Shown here one piece after another: positions 8,417-16,240 of a DNA stretch of 64,000 nt. Both the position numbers and the translations under genes were made by a program. The notes beneath the pieces were generated by a model. That model was not told the DNA's origin, made no database searches, and saw only the letters and a list, made by a program, of their open reading frames with translations. The DNA lies in assembly GCF_017876625.1 (NCBI RefSeq), contig NZ_JAGIOH010000001.1, positions 7,089,501 through 7,153,500 of the forward strand, in the 5' to 3' direction. How positions within the stretch are numbered: the first letter of the stretch is position 1; each line of letters begins with the position of its first letter. The DNA is from Streptomyces syringium. Lineage in GTDB: Bacteria; Actinomycetota; Actinomycetes; Streptomycetales; Streptomycetaceae.

Positions 8417-9118
8417 TCAGACCGGGCTCGCCGCCGGATCGAGCATGCGGCGGGTCACCGCCAGGTCGAGGGCCAGCCTGCCGCCGCCGCCCGCGTGCAG
8501 GGCGAGATGGTCGAGGATCGGCGCCGGTTTCAACGGCAGCCGTACGCGCTCGCCGTGCAGGGCGGCGAGCCACCGCAGGAGCCGCGCGGCCGTCGGGTAG
8601 TCGCGGCGGAGCAGCGCGCGGGTGGTGCCGCGGGCGAGGGCCAGCGGCCGGCCGCGCACGGCGTCGCGCACCGGGCCGTCGAGCCCCGGCAGGCTGAGCG
8701 GGGCGAGCTGCGCGGCAGCCTGGCACCAGGGCTGCCAGGCGCCGGGATCGGCGAGGACCACATGCGCGGCGGGCAGCGGTGGAGGGGCGGTACCGGCGTG
8801 GTCGGCGAGCAGCCGGGCGAAGCCCCAGTCGCGCCAGGCGACGGTCGCGGACTGCCCACCGGCGGCCAGGTCGAAGAGGTTCAGTGCCTGGGCTGCGGCC
8901 TGCGCGTCGTCAGGATCCAGCCGTGCGCCGAAGGCCTGAGGGGCCAGGGCGTCGGCCCCGGCGACGCGGACGGCGGCGAGCGCCGCCTTGGGGTCCGCCG
9001 CCGAGCCGACGAAATCCGCGAGCACGGAAGTGCCCCCGGGCAGGGCGTCGAGGACACGTACAGCCAGCTCGTCGTGTGCGGCCGTGTAGACGGCACGGAG
9101 ATCGGCGGGGCGGGTCAC
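8417..9118 (-). CDS. unknown 233-residue protein in peptide operon
   Basis: I do not recognise this protein. It is Ala/Leu-rich and largely helical, with no signal peptide, membrane segment or catalytic motif that I can name. The GTG start has GGAGGGAGG upstream. It lies between the 62-residue peptide gene (39-base gap) and the 309-residue gene (27-base gap), all on one strand. A peptide-binding or scaffold role for the preceding small peptide is possible on context alone. Confidence 0.6.
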   Translation of the reverse strand: MTRPADLRAVYTAAHDELAVRVLDALPGGTSVLADFVGSAADPKAALAAVRVAGADALAPQAFGARLDPDDAQAAAQALNLFDLAAGGQSATVAWRDWGFARLLADHAGTAPPPLPAAHVVLADPGAWQPWCQAAAQLAPLSLPGLDGPVRDAVRGRPLALARGTTRALLRRDYPTAARLLRWLAALHGERVRLPLKPAPILDHLALHAGGGGRLALDLAVTRRMLDPAASPV

Positions 9119-9157
9119 GTCAGCCGCCTCCCTCCGGACGACTCGCGGCCGCCATGG

Positions 9158-9346
9158 TCACCGCTCCTTGGGTTCCTTGGGCGCCTTCGGCGAGAGCAGC
9201 AGGATCAGGGTTGCGGTCGCATCCGGCGTGAACGCCGGCGCATCGCCGAGTGCCGTCTCCGGCTCTGCCATCAGGGCGCCGACCGCGGCATCGTCGGTCG
9301 GGCTCGCGGTGAGTTCCACGGCCCTCTTCCGGTCGAGCATCATCAT
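9158..9346 (-). CDS. 62-residue peptide, candidate precursor
   Basis: Three ATG codons in a row begin the gene (MMMLDRKRAVELT), with GGAGGTG eight bases upstream of the first, a strong ribosome site for so small a gene. The acidic middle (DDAAVGALMAEPETALGD) is followed by a Pro/Thr and Leu-rich stretch (FTPDATATLILLL) and a basic tail rich in Lys and Pro (SPKAPKEPKER). A short acidic leader-like part and a compositionally distinct tail are what a RiPP precursor would show. There is no Cys, and few Ser/Thr residues lie at the end, so lanthipeptide chemistry is unlikely. It heads the operon running to 6390. It could instead be a small regulatory or helper protein. Confidence 0.6.
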   Translation of the reverse strand: MMMLDRKRAVELTASPTDDAAVGALMAEPETALGDAPAFTPDATATLILLLSPKAPKEPKER

Positions 9347-9525
9347 CGCTGACACCTCCAGAGGTGTGGTTGTCCAGCGAACGGTCTGCTCCTTCCACGC
9401 TAGACCTTGAAGACAAAGGTTGCTTGTCGGGGCGTTCGGGGCGCACGGCACCCCGCTCGTCCTGTGCCCACGACGCGGTCGGGTCGGGCCGTCGGCGCTG
9501 AGAATCGGGTGCCCCAGGCGTCGGT

Positions 9526-10494
9526 TCAGGCGCCCTGCAGGACGTCCTCCCAGGTGATGGCCGGGCTGCCCGCCCGCAGGCTGTAGTCCATGGCCGGGTC
9601 GCGGACCGGCCACTTGAGGCGCAGCCAGCCGGGGATCGTGGCGGGGATGCCGTCGTCGCCCGCCAGGTGCCAGAACGTATTCGAGTCCTGCCGGGCGAAG
9701 TACGGGCAGAACAAAGAGATCACCAAAGTCACCCGGCGGCCCTCGGTCACCGGGGTGACCGCGTGGAAGATCCGGCTGCCGTGCAGGAACAGCGTCGCCC
9801 CGCGCTCCCCGCACGGCGCCTCCCGGATCCGTGGGTCGCCCTCGGGCACCCCCGTGAATTCATCCGTGCGCCCCTGGAAATAGGTGAAGCGCCCGCCCTC
9901 GTAATCGTCGTAACCACTGAGCTGGATGGTGAAGACGTAGTCCATGCCGTCGCGGTGCCAGCGCACGATCTCCGGCCGGCCCCGGCCCTCGAAGTAATTG
10001 ATCTGCGCGGTGGGAATGCGCAGCGGATGCGGGATCAAGGGAACTCCCGCCAGCCGGGAGCAGGTGAGCAGGAAAGTCCGGTCGCGAATCATGTTGTTGA
10101 TGAAGGACGACACGAGATCGGCACTGCGCAGCCGCCGCGTCGCGATGAAACGGCTGCTGCCCGCCGCGCCTTCCAGCTTGTCGCACACCTCGGCCAGCCG
10201 GTCGAGGCCCTCCGGAGTGAGGATCTGCACGGGGCCGACGGCGGCGGTGTCGTCGACCCTGCCGTGCGCGTGGTGGAGTTCCTCCCGGCGGTAGCCGAAT
10301 TCCTGGAGGGTCATGCGCGGCCCCGTGACCTCCCGTGCCACGTAATCGGCGTGCCAGCGCGGTTCGGCGGGCAGATGGGCGATCCGTTGTGGCTTACGGG
10401 CCCGTATCGCGTGAAAGACCTGGTCGAATCCGGTCGGCGTCCTCGGCAGGTCGAGCGCGCTTCTTCTGCCGCTTCTCGCGGGGTTCACGGGCAT
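9526..10494 (-). CDS. 2OG-Fe(II) oxygenase, prolyl-hydroxylase-like
   Basis: A 322-residue protein. The double-stranded beta-helix core is clear: WHRDGMDYVFTIQL gives the His-x-Asp pair, GATLFLHGSRIFHAVTPV the distal His, and GRRVTLVISLFCPY the co-substrate Arg. These Fe(II)/2-oxoglutarate enzymes hydroxylate amino acids, peptides or small molecules. AAGGAGA precedes the ATG at a good distance. It is upstream of the 62-residue peptide gene on the same strand, separated by 179 bases, so it may be its own transcript or belong to the same system. The substrate is unknown. No signal peptide is present. Confidence 0.82.
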   Translation of the reverse strand: MPVNPARSGRRSALDLPRTPTGFDQVFHAIRARKPQRIAHLPAEPRWHADYVAREVTGPRMTLQEFGYRREELHHAHGRVDDTAAVGPVQILTPEGLDRLAEVCDKLEGAAGSSRFIATRRLRSADLVSSFINNMIRDRTFLLTCSRLAGVPLIPHPLRIPTAQINYFEGRGRPEIVRWHRDGMDYVFTIQLSGYDDYEGGRFTYFQGRTDEFTGVPEGDPRIREAPCGERGATLFLHGSRIFHAVTPVTEGRRVTLVISLFCPYFARQDSNTFWHLAGDDGIPATIPGWLRLKWPVRDPAMDYSLRAGSPAITWEDVLQGA

Positions 10495-10662
10495 GACTGG
10501 ATCTCCTTCGATGGGAGAACGCCGGGGACCACTTCACCGGAATGGCGGCATCGAATCACCGGGCCCCGGACCCCACAAGTCCGGATCCCGCCACGTGATG
10601 CCGGGGAAAAGCGGGGGGCCGGGGCGTGCAACCGCCGGGCCGGGTGAGGGGTCATACCCCGT

Positions 10663-11373
10663 ATGGGAAGCAGAGCGAGAAACTTGACGGGATCGGTCGC
10701 GGCACGCCGGACGGCCGTGCTGCTCGGGGTCGTCGGACTCACGGCGCCACTGACGGTGGCGATGGGCGGGACCGCGCAGGCGGCCACCGCGTGTACGACC
10801 AAGGCGGGACCGCACCAGAAGGACGCGGAGAAGTTCCTGGGCCGGCCGGTCGACGGGCGGCAGTCGCCGGCCGACTGCCGGGCGATCCAGGCCTTCCAGA
10901 ACAAGCACGGCATCCGCCCCAACATCGGCTACGCGGGCCCGGTCACCTGGCGGGCGATGCAGGATGAGATCACCAGGCGCAATCCGAACGCCGCCGGGAA
11001 GTGCCCGGTAAACAAGGGCCGCATAGCCTGCGTGGACCTTACGCGCCAGATCAGCTGGATCCAGGACGGCAAGACCCTCAAGTTCGGCCCGGTGCCGGTG
11101 CGCACGGGCCGGGACGGGTACGAGACGCGCACCGGCGCGAAGAAGATCTACTGGCGGGCGATCGACCACTGGTCGAGCATCTACAAGGTCCGCATGCCCT
11201 ACAGCCAGTTCTTCGACGGCGGACAGGCCTTCCACGCCATCAGCGGCAGTGTCTGGTCGCCGCCCGGGTCGCACGGCTGCGTCAACATGCGTACGGCGGA
11301 CGCGAAGAAGTACTGGTCCATGCTCCGCAACGGCGACGACGTCCAGGTGTACGGCCGCAAGCCCGGCACGTGA
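10663..11373 (+). CDS. secreted L,D-transpeptidase with peptidoglycan-binding domain
   Basis: A 236-residue protein. The N terminus has an Arg-rich region and hydrophobic core with a signal peptidase site near TAQA (residue 40). Residues 50-105 resemble a peptidoglycan-binding domain (DCRAIQAFQNKHGI...VTWRAM). The YkuD catalytic domain follows (residues about 118-233), with ISWIQDGK and the active-site motif SHGCVNM at residues 203-209, Cys206 being the nucleophile. Such enzymes form 3-3 crosslinks in peptidoglycan or attach proteins to it. It is divergent from the oxygenase at 9526 and appears to be a single gene. Confidence 0.92.
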   Translation: MGSRARNLTGSVAARRTAVLLGVVGLTAPLTVAMGGTAQAATACTTKAGPHQKDAEKFLGRPVDGRQSPADCRAIQAFQNKHGIRPNIGYAGPVTWRAMQDEITRRNPNAAGKCPVNKGRIACVDLTRQISWIQDGKTLKFGPVPVRTGRDGYETRTGAKKIYWRAIDHWSSIYKVRMPYSQFFDGGQAFHAISGSVWSPPGSHGCVNMRTADAKKYWSMLRNGDDVQVYGRKPGT

Positions 11374-11482
11374 GGCACCGCCACCTGACGCCCCCGCACG
11401 TGAGACCCCCGGTCCGTGGGTAGACACAGAGTCTCGAACCACGTGGGCCGCGCCGGGCCGTGAGCGACCGGAGGAATGGGTC

Positions 11483-11629
11483 ATGGCAGGGTTGATCGAC
11501 CGGATCAAGAATTTCGCCCGGAGCCCTCAGGGCCGCCGGGTCATCAGCGAGGGCAAGCGGGCCGCTCGGGACCCACGCAAGCGGTCCCAACTGAAGGCGC
11601 TGCTCGGCAAGGTGCGCGGCAAGCGCTGA
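11483..11629 (+). CDS. small basic protein, 48 residues
   Basis: The ATG is preceded by GGAGGA at a normal distance. The protein begins MAGLIDRIKNFARSPQGRR and ends in KALLGKVRGKR; nearly a third of its residues are Lys or Arg. It is too short for most gene callers, but the ribosome site, codon bias and a strong terminator right after the stop support it. Similar small basic proteins recur in Streptomyces genomes without a known role; nucleic-acid binding is possible from the charge. Confidence 0.6.
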   Translation: MAGLIDRIKNFARSPQGRRVISEGKRAARDPRKRSQLKALLGKVRGKR

Positions 11630-11659
11630 CCGTACGGGCCGAGACCCCGGCCCGTACGG
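11630..11659 (+). terminator. terminator after the 48-residue gene
   Basis: A perfect 11-bp inverted repeat (CCGTACGGGCC and GGCCCGTACGG) begins at the base after the stop codon. Confidence 0.7.
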
Positions 11660-11676
11660 GCCGGGAAGACCATGGC

Positions 11677-11712
11677 GCAGCGCCCGGGCCGGGGACGACG
11701 GCCGGGCGCTGC
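11677..11712 (+). terminator. second hairpin, tandem terminator
   Basis: The arms GCAGCGCCCGGGCC and GGCCGGGCGCTGC pair with a single bulge. It lies 17 bases after the first hairpin, so the two may act as a tandem terminator. Confidence 0.55.
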
Positions 11713-12482
11713 GCGTGGGGCGCGCCGCGGCGAGCGCCGGCTCCTGCCCGGCCCCCGAGGCCCCAGCCCCGCCCCCCCGGGAACGATCGCGGAACAAACT
11801 CGGCACAATATCGGACCGGTCGCGCGGTTTCCGGAACTTCACCGCCCCGACACGCCGGTACGGCAGGGGAGTTGGGGGTGATCGCCACCAAGCACATCCG
11901 TCGAATTGCCACCGCAACCGGCAATTCCGACAGCCGTCATCAGGCCGATCTTGCCGCCGTTCGATGTCGGGGACGCCGCCTCGCCCGGCGGCCCGGCGGC
12001 GGGCATACGAGCGGGGCATAGACCAATGTCGCCACAGGTCACCCCGGCGATGGCCGAGGAGCGAGAACTGATCCGTCCGTATCGGGCCGCTGCCCGGGGC
12101 GAGTTGAATTCCGGACAACACCCCGGTACGAGCGCCCGGCTCCTCCTCAGTGCGCCCCGCGCGGCCTTCTGGCATGGCGCACTATATGGCTGGGCGGTCG
12201 AGAGGCTGAGTGTGCCTCTCGGGGGGTGTGGCACCGCTGTGCCACCCGCCCGGTCACTGTCGCGCGGTCTCGGCTCCGTCCGCGCGGCACGGGTACGGGC
12301 ATCGGCGCGCGTACCGCGGCAGGGGAGGAGCGGACGCGGCCGGGATGGGGTCCCGGGCCGCAGCGGAGCCGGACTTGGGGACTATTCGGGGTGCGCTCAG
12401 TGGCGGCATCGACGCCATGCGCACGTGAGGAACCGTACGGACGACGCCCTCGCGCGCCGTGCCGTTATGGGGGGAGATCACC
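11713..12482 (+). promoter_or_regulatory. long non-coding region upstream of the polysaccharide locus
   Basis: About 770 bases without a credible gene; open frames here lack ribosome sites and normal codon bias. It contains two consecutive hairpins, GAGAGGC/GCCTCTC (12200-12220) and GTGGCAC/GTGCCAC (12228-12245), about 240 bases before the deacetylase start, preceded by an AT-rich ACTATATGG at 12181. GGGGAG lies just before the ATG at 12483. This probably holds the promoter and a long structured leader of the eight-gene locus. I could not match it to a known riboswitch class. Confidence 0.4.
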
Positions 12483-14657
12483 ATGGGTCGTACGACCCGG
12501 CTGGCCGCGGCATGCGCCTCGGCGGCCCTACTGGCTGTGACGCTACCGGCGGGCGGCGCCGTCGCCGCCGGGGCGGAGCCCAGGATCGACCTACGGGTGC
12601 TGGTCGTCGACGACGGCGGACCGGCCACCGAGGCGATCCGCGCCGAGCTCGACGAAGCCGGCACGCCGTACACGAAGATCGCCCTGGCGGACTCCGGCCG
12701 CCCGCGGATCGACGAGGCGTTCCTGAGCGACACGGTGGACGGCAGACCGCGCGCCAGATTCCAGGGCGTGGTGCTGCCCAACGACAATCCCTTCGGGGCC
12801 GGTTCGGCGGAGATGGCCGCCCTGGCCGGGTACGAGAAGCGCTTCGGGATCCGGCAGGTGGACGCCTACACCTACGCCCGCCCGGCCGTGGGGCTCAACA
12901 CCCCCCAGGGCTCCGGCTACAGCGGCTCGATGGACGGCAAGTCCGCCCAGGTGACCGGGGCCGGAGCCGGAGGGCCGTTCGGCTATCTGAAGAGAAACGT
13001 TCCTTTTGAGGACAACGACACCGCCGTCAACGAGAGCTGGGGCTATCTCGCGACCCCGCTGGAGAAGCAGGCGAACGGCGCGACGTACACCAGCTACCTC
13101 GACGCGCCCATCCCCGGCGGCTCCGCGCGCGGCTCGCTGATCGGCCAGTACGACCACGACGGCCGCAGCGAACTGGTCGTCACCTTCGTCTACAACCGGT
13201 ACCAGTCGCAGTTCCGGCTGGTCTCCCGCGGCATCGTGGAATGGCTGACCCGGGGCGTCCACCTGGGAGCCGCCCGCAACTACTTCGGCGTGCACGTCGA
13301 CGACGTCTTCGCCTCCGACGACCGCTGGGACACCAAGCTCAAGTGCACCCCCGGTGACGTCGACTGCCCGGGCAACCCCGATGCCCAGAACCCGCCGATC
13401 CGGATGACGGCCGCCGACGCGGCCTACGCCAAGCAGTGGTCCGACCGCCACGGCCTCCCCCTGGACCTCGCCTACAACGGTGTCGGCAGCGAGGAGTACC
13501 GGGCGGAGCGCGGCGGCGCGGAGGACCCGCTGCTGAAGCAGCTGGTCGCCGACCAGAAGTCCTACCGCTGGATCAACCACACCTACACCCACGCCTTCCT
13601 GGGCTGTGAACAGAACACCTCCGTCGTGCCCTGGAAATGCGCCACCGATCTCTTCGGCCGGACGCGCTGGGTCAGCCGCCAGACCATCAACGGCCAGATC
13701 AACGACAACCTCACCTGGGCGGCCCGCCAGGGGCTGACCCTCGACCGGGACGAGCTGGTGACCGGCGAGCACTCCGGTCTCAGGACGCTGCCCCAGCAGA
13801 ACGTCGACAACCCCGAACTCGCGCCCGTCCTCACCGCGAGCGGAGTCGGCTCGATCGCCAGCGACAACTCGCGCGAACCGCGCCAGCGCCAGGTCGGCTC
13901 CGCGCTGACCGTGCCCCGCTACCCGATGAACGTCTACTACAACGTCGGCACGGCCGCCGAGCAGACCGACGAGTACAACTGGCTCTACACCAAGAAGGCC
14001 GACGGCGGCAGCGGTTTCTGCGAGAACTCCACGACGACCACCTGTCTGAAGGCCCCGCTGGACGTCAGGACCGGATTCGCGTCCTACATCGCGCCCCTCG
14101 AATCCCGGATCGCCCTCGGCCACGTCCTGGCCAACGACCCGCGGCCGCACTTCATGCACCAGTCCAACCTCTCCGAGGAGCGCCTGGGCTACACCGTCAT
14201 GGAGAAGGTCCTCGCCGACTACGCAGCCCTCTTCGCCGACAACGCGCCCCTGGTCAACCTCCGGATGCGGGACGTCGCCACGGAGCTGCGCAAGCGGGCC
14301 GCCTGGGACGCGGCTCTCGCCGCGGGCAAGGTCACGGCCTACCGGATCGGCTCCGCCGTCACCGTCGAAGCCCCCGCCGGGGTCGAGGCCACCGCGACGC
14401 TCCCGAACGGCACCACGCAGGTCAAGGGCACCGGAAGCACACCGTTCGGCGCCGCCTACGCCGGAGCCCGCTCGGGCTGGGCCGCACCCGCCGACGGGCA
14501 GCACCAGCTCACCTTCACCCTGCCCACCGAGACCCCGGCCGCCCACACCGCGCCTCAGGACGCCGCCCGGGTACAGGCCCCGGCCGCCGCGCTCCCGGTC
14601 CCCGAGGGAGTCAGCCACCCCGTGCGCCCCGGGACCGGAGTCCCCGCCCGGCGCTGA
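12483..14657 (+). CDS. secreted Agd3-like polysaccharide deacetylase (CE18 type)
   Basis: A 724-residue protein with a signal peptide (cleavage near residue 28). It has the layout I associate with Agd3, the fungal galactosaminogalactan deacetylase: an N-terminal Rossmann-like part (LRVLVVDDGGPATEAI), a central beta-rich part, then a NodB-like metal site. His271 begins HVDDVFASDDRW, and NHTYTHAFLGC supplies the His-x3-His. A late RMRDVATELRKR and a beta-sandwich end follow. The enzyme would remove N-acetyl groups from an extracellular aminosugar polymer, making it cationic and adhesive. I chose ATG 12483 (GGGGAG upstream); an in-frame ATG at 12459 adds 8 residues. It is the first gene of the locus, 65 bases before the glycosyltransferase. 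Confidence 0.82.
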   Translation: MGRTTRLAAACASAALLAVTLPAGGAVAAGAEPRIDLRVLVVDDGGPATEAIRAELDEAGTPYTKIALADSGRPRIDEAFLSDTVDGRPRARFQGVVLPNDNPFGAGSAEMAALAGYEKRFGIRQVDAYTYARPAVGLNTPQGSGYSGSMDGKSAQVTGAGAGGPFGYLKRNVPFEDNDTAVNESWGYLATPLEKQANGATYTSYLDAPIPGGSARGSLIGQYDHDGRSELVVTFVYNRYQSQFRLVSRGIVEWLTRGVHLGAARNYFGVHVDDVFASDDRWDTKLKCTPGDVDCPGNPDAQNPPIRMTAADAAYAKQWSDRHGLPLDLAYNGVGSEEYRAERGGAEDPLLKQLVADQKSYRWINHTYTHAFLGCEQNTSVVPWKCATDLFGRTRWVSRQTINGQINDNLTWAARQGLTLDRDELVTGEHSGLRTLPQQNVDNPELAPVLTASGVGSIASDNSREPRQRQVGSALTVPRYPMNVYYNVGTAAEQTDEYNWLYTKKADGGSGFCENSTTTTCLKAPLDVRTGFASYIAPLESRIALGHVLANDPRPHFMHQSNLSEERLGYTVMEKVLADYAALFADNAPLVNLRMRDVATELRKRAAWDAALAAGKVTAYRIGSAVTVEAPAGVEATATLPNGTTQVKGTGSTPFGAAYAGARSGWAAPADGQHQLTFTLPTETPAAHTAPQDAARVQAPAAALPVPEGVSHPVRPGTGVPARR

Positions 14658-14722
14658 TCCGACCCGTGTCCTCCGTGCCGAGCCGCCCCATGCCCCACCG
14701 TCTTCCGGAGAGAACAGAATTC

Positions 14723-16240
14723 ATGCACGGACCGTTCGCCGAACCGGCGTTGGACACCCCCTCGGTGACGCTGCTCACCGAGGGGACCTACCCGCACAGC
14801 CACGGCGGGGTGAGCGTGTGGTGCGACCAGCTGGTCCAGGGCATGCCCGACATCGACTTCCGGGTCATCGCCGTGACCGGCACCGGCCGGGAGCCGCTCG
14901 CCTGGGAGCTGCCCGGCCACGTCCGCAGCGTGGACACCCTCCCGCTGTGGGGGCCGCCCCCGGCCGGCCGCGCCCCGCGCGGCCGGGCGCTGCGCCGCTT
15001 CCTCACCGCCTACGAACGGTTCCTGCTCGCCCTCCTCGACCCCGCCCAGGAACACCACTTCCCGCGCGCCTTCTACCGGCTCGCCGAGTACGCCGCGGCG
15101 GGCACCCTGCCGGCGGCCCTGCGCGGCGAAGCCGCCGCACGGGCCCTGGTCGGGGTGTGGAACCGCCCGGAGCTGGCCACCGCCGCCGCCCGCCCCACCC
15201 TGCACGACGCGCTGACCGCCACCGACCTGCTGGAACACGCGCTGCGCCCGCTCGCCGCGAAGGCGCCGGCCGAGGGTGTCACCCACGCGGTGAGCGGCGG
15301 CCTCGCGGCGGTCCCCGGGCTGCTCGCCCACCACCGCCACGGCACGCCGTTCCTCCTCACCGAGCACGGCATCTATCTGCGCGAGCGCTATCTCGGCTTC
15401 CGTGCCGAGCCCTACCGCTGGCCGGTCAAGGCCCTGATGCTGGGGCTGTTCCGGCTGCTGGCCGAGGAGAGCTACCGGCGCGCCGCCCTGGTCACCCCGG
15501 GCAACCGCTACAACCGGCGGTGGGAGGAACACGGCGGCACCCCGCCCGACCGCATCCGCACCGTCTACAACGGCGTCGACCCCGCGGCGTTCCCGCCCGC
15601 CGGCCCGGAGCCGGAGACCCCCACCCTGAGCTGGGCCGGGCGCGTCGACCCCATCAAGGGCCTGGAGACCCTGATCCGCGCCTTCGCGCTCGTACGGGCG
15701 GAGATCCCGGCCGTACGCCTGCGGCTCTTCGGCGGTACCCCGCGCGGCGGAGAGGGCTACCGCACCGCCTGCGAGAGCCTCGCGGCCGAGCTGGGCGTCG
15801 CCGACGGCGTCACCTTCGAGGGCCGGGTGGAGGACATCCGCGACGCCTACGCCGCGGGCAACGTGGTGATGCTCTCCAGCATCAGCGAGGGCTTCCCCTT
15901 CACCCTGATCGAAGCCATGTCCTGCGGGCGCGCCACCGTCTCCACGGATGTGGGGGGCGTCTGCGAGGCGGTGGGCGACAGCGGGCTGGTCGTGCCGCCG
16001 CGCGACCCCGGGAGCATGGCGAAGGCCGCGCTGCGGCTGCTGAAGGACCCCGGACTGCGGGCGAGGATGGGCGAGTCGGCCCGGCTGCGGGTGATCGAGC
16101 AGTTCACCCTCCGCCAGACCATCGACTCCTTCCGCGACATCTACCACGACCTGGCCCGCAGCAGGCAGCCGGAGTCCGGGCGGATCTTCCGGCCGGAGCC
16201 CGTGCCCGTCATGGCCCTGGCGGCGGGTGGTGCGGGATGA
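14723..16240 (+). CDS. PelF-type GT4 glycosyltransferase
   Basis: A 505-residue GT-B enzyme. The N-terminal half carries the PelF signature of binding Gly-rich and His-rich loops (EGTYPHSHGGVSVWCDQL) and TEHGIYLRERYLGF. The C-terminal half has the GT4 donor site: TVYNGVDPAAFPP, LSWAGRVDPIKGLETLIRAF, and SSISEGFPFTLIEAMSCG with the E-x7-E pair. PelF polymerises GalNAc-rich Pel polysaccharide from UDP-sugars; here the donor is probably an activated hexosamine. It lies 65 bases after the deacetylase and overlaps the next gene by four bases (ATGA), so they are translated together. There is no membrane segment; the partner membrane protein probably recruits it. Confidence 0.88.
   Translation: MHGPFAEPALDTPSVTLLTEGTYPHSHGGVSVWCDQLVQGMPDIDFRVIAVTGTGREPLAWELPGHVRSVDTLPLWGPPPAGRAPRGRALRRFLTAYERFLLALLDPAQEHHFPRAFYRLAEYAAAGTLPAALRGEAAARALVGVWNRPELATAAARPTLHDALTATDLLEHALRPLAAKAPAEGVTHAVSGGLAAVPGLLAHHRHGTPFLLTEHGIYLRERYLGFRAEPYRWPVKALMLGLFRLLAEESYRRAALVTPGNRYNRRWEEHGGTPPDRIRTVYNGVDPAAFPPAGPEPETPTLSWAGRVDPIKGLETLIRAFALVRAEIPAVRLRLFGGTPRGGEGYRTACESLAAELGVADGVTFEGRVEDIRDAYAAGNVVMLSSISEGFPFTLIEAMSCGRATVSTDVGGVCEAVGDSGLVVPPRDPGSMAKAALRLLKDPGLRARMGESARLRVIEQFTLRQTIDSFRDIYHDLARSRQPESGRIFRPEPVPVMALAAGGAG

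Noticed and set aside
9158..9346. Calling the 62-residue peptide a lanthipeptide or lasso precursor
   Set aside because: It has no Cys, and no LanM/LanKC, lasso cyclase/protease, YcaO or radical SAM gene is nearby, so no known RiPP class fits.
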